A DNA stretch of 57,609 bases from Bacilli bacterium (GTDB lineage Bacteria > Bacillota_I > Bacilli_A > RFN20 > CAG-826), in assembly GCA_024695235.1 (NCBI GenBank), contig JAILIP010000016.1:1-57609 (forward strand). The letters run 5' to 3'. Below the pieces are notes generated by a model. That model was not told where the DNA came from. It was given only the letters and a program-made list of their open reading frames with translations, and did not search any database. Each line of letters begins with the position of its first letter. Positions within the stretch are counted from its first letter, which is position 1. The translations under genes were made by a program, and so were the position numbers. Below are positions 57,404-57,609 of this stretch, piece after piece.

Positions 57404-57432
57404 ACAAAAAAGTACTACTAAGTAGTACTGTT
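57404..57432 (-). terminator. Terminator of the tRNA gene
   Basis: Minus strand CAGTACTACTTAGTAGTACTTTTTTG. Confidence 0.75.
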
Positions 57433-57470
57433 CTGTATTCTCACAAGTTATTAACTTGGAAAATTTGGAA

Positions 57471-57547
57471 TGGCGCGCTCGAGGCGACTCGAACGCCTGA
57501 CCCACAGCTTAGAAGGCTGTTGCTCTATCCAACTGAGCTACGAGCGC
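57471..57547 (-). tRNA. tRNA-Arg(TCT), CCA encoded
   Basis: GCGCTCGTAGCTCAGTTGGATAGAGCAACAGCCTTCTAAGCTGTGGGTCAGGCGTTCGAGTCGCCTCGAGCGCGCCA: cloverleaf with CTTCTAA anticodon loop. Confidence 0.97.
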
Positions 57548-57609
57548 GTGCCGAGACATTATAATACACCAAAGGTGATTTGGGGCAACCTTTTTATAGA
57601 GTTTTGAGT

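Noticed and set aside
57379-57564. 61-aa ORF GALEATRTPDPQLRRLLLYPTELRARAETL
   Set aside because: Classic spurious translation of the antisense strand of a tRNA gene (here tRNA-Arg)
1-57609. CRISPR arrays, rRNA genes, prophage structural genes
   Set aside because: No regularly spaced repeats, rRNA sequence or phage structural ORFs seen on reading

Overview
AT-rich, low-GC Gram-positive (Bacilli/Mollicutes-like) chromosomal window. Most of it is minus-strand housekeeping operons: greA(partial)-DUF1292-ruvX-alaS; mnmA-dtd-pdp; plsC-pulA-acpS-ftsK-RNaseJ-like; DUF1667/FAD oxidoreductase/GlpA-like; pnp-rpsO; ABC exporter pair-ribF-truB; rbfA-infB-ylxR-nusA-rimP. Accessory content lies at about 36-57 kb. 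The most interesting signal is not in the ORF track: four tiny convergent gene/antisense cassettes, two in tandem at 7.19-7.65 kb and two at 53.60-54.05 kb. Each encodes a 25-27 aa hydrophobic peptide behind a good Shine-Dalgarno sequence on the minus strand. Each is opposed by a short plus-strand RNA with its own TATAAT box and a terminator overlapping the end of the peptide gene, which is a type I toxin-antitoxin architecture. Within each cassette the 5' end of the peptide mRNA and the 5' end of the antisense RNA carry the same copy-specific tag (GAATCGA, GAATAGAG, GAATGGAT, GAACTGAT). This implies a copy-specific 5'-3' fold-back of the toxin mRNA that the sRNA can compete with. Second highlight: an apparent Phe/Tyr leader-peptide attenuator (MKNSSITTNNRGFYFSYFYFFRHCVS) with a terminator/antiterminator upstream of a TrpX-type ABC transporter, divergent from a compact alaS T-box. 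Others: an RNase J homologue that has lost its metal-binding motifs, an ABC ATPase with a ~75 aa insertion between the signature motif and Walker B, a TtcA protein with a GNAT-like C-terminal extension, a YjbR+EVE-like protein, and an IS110 remnant beside a truncated metI. All identifications are by reading the sequence; no searches or folding programs were run.
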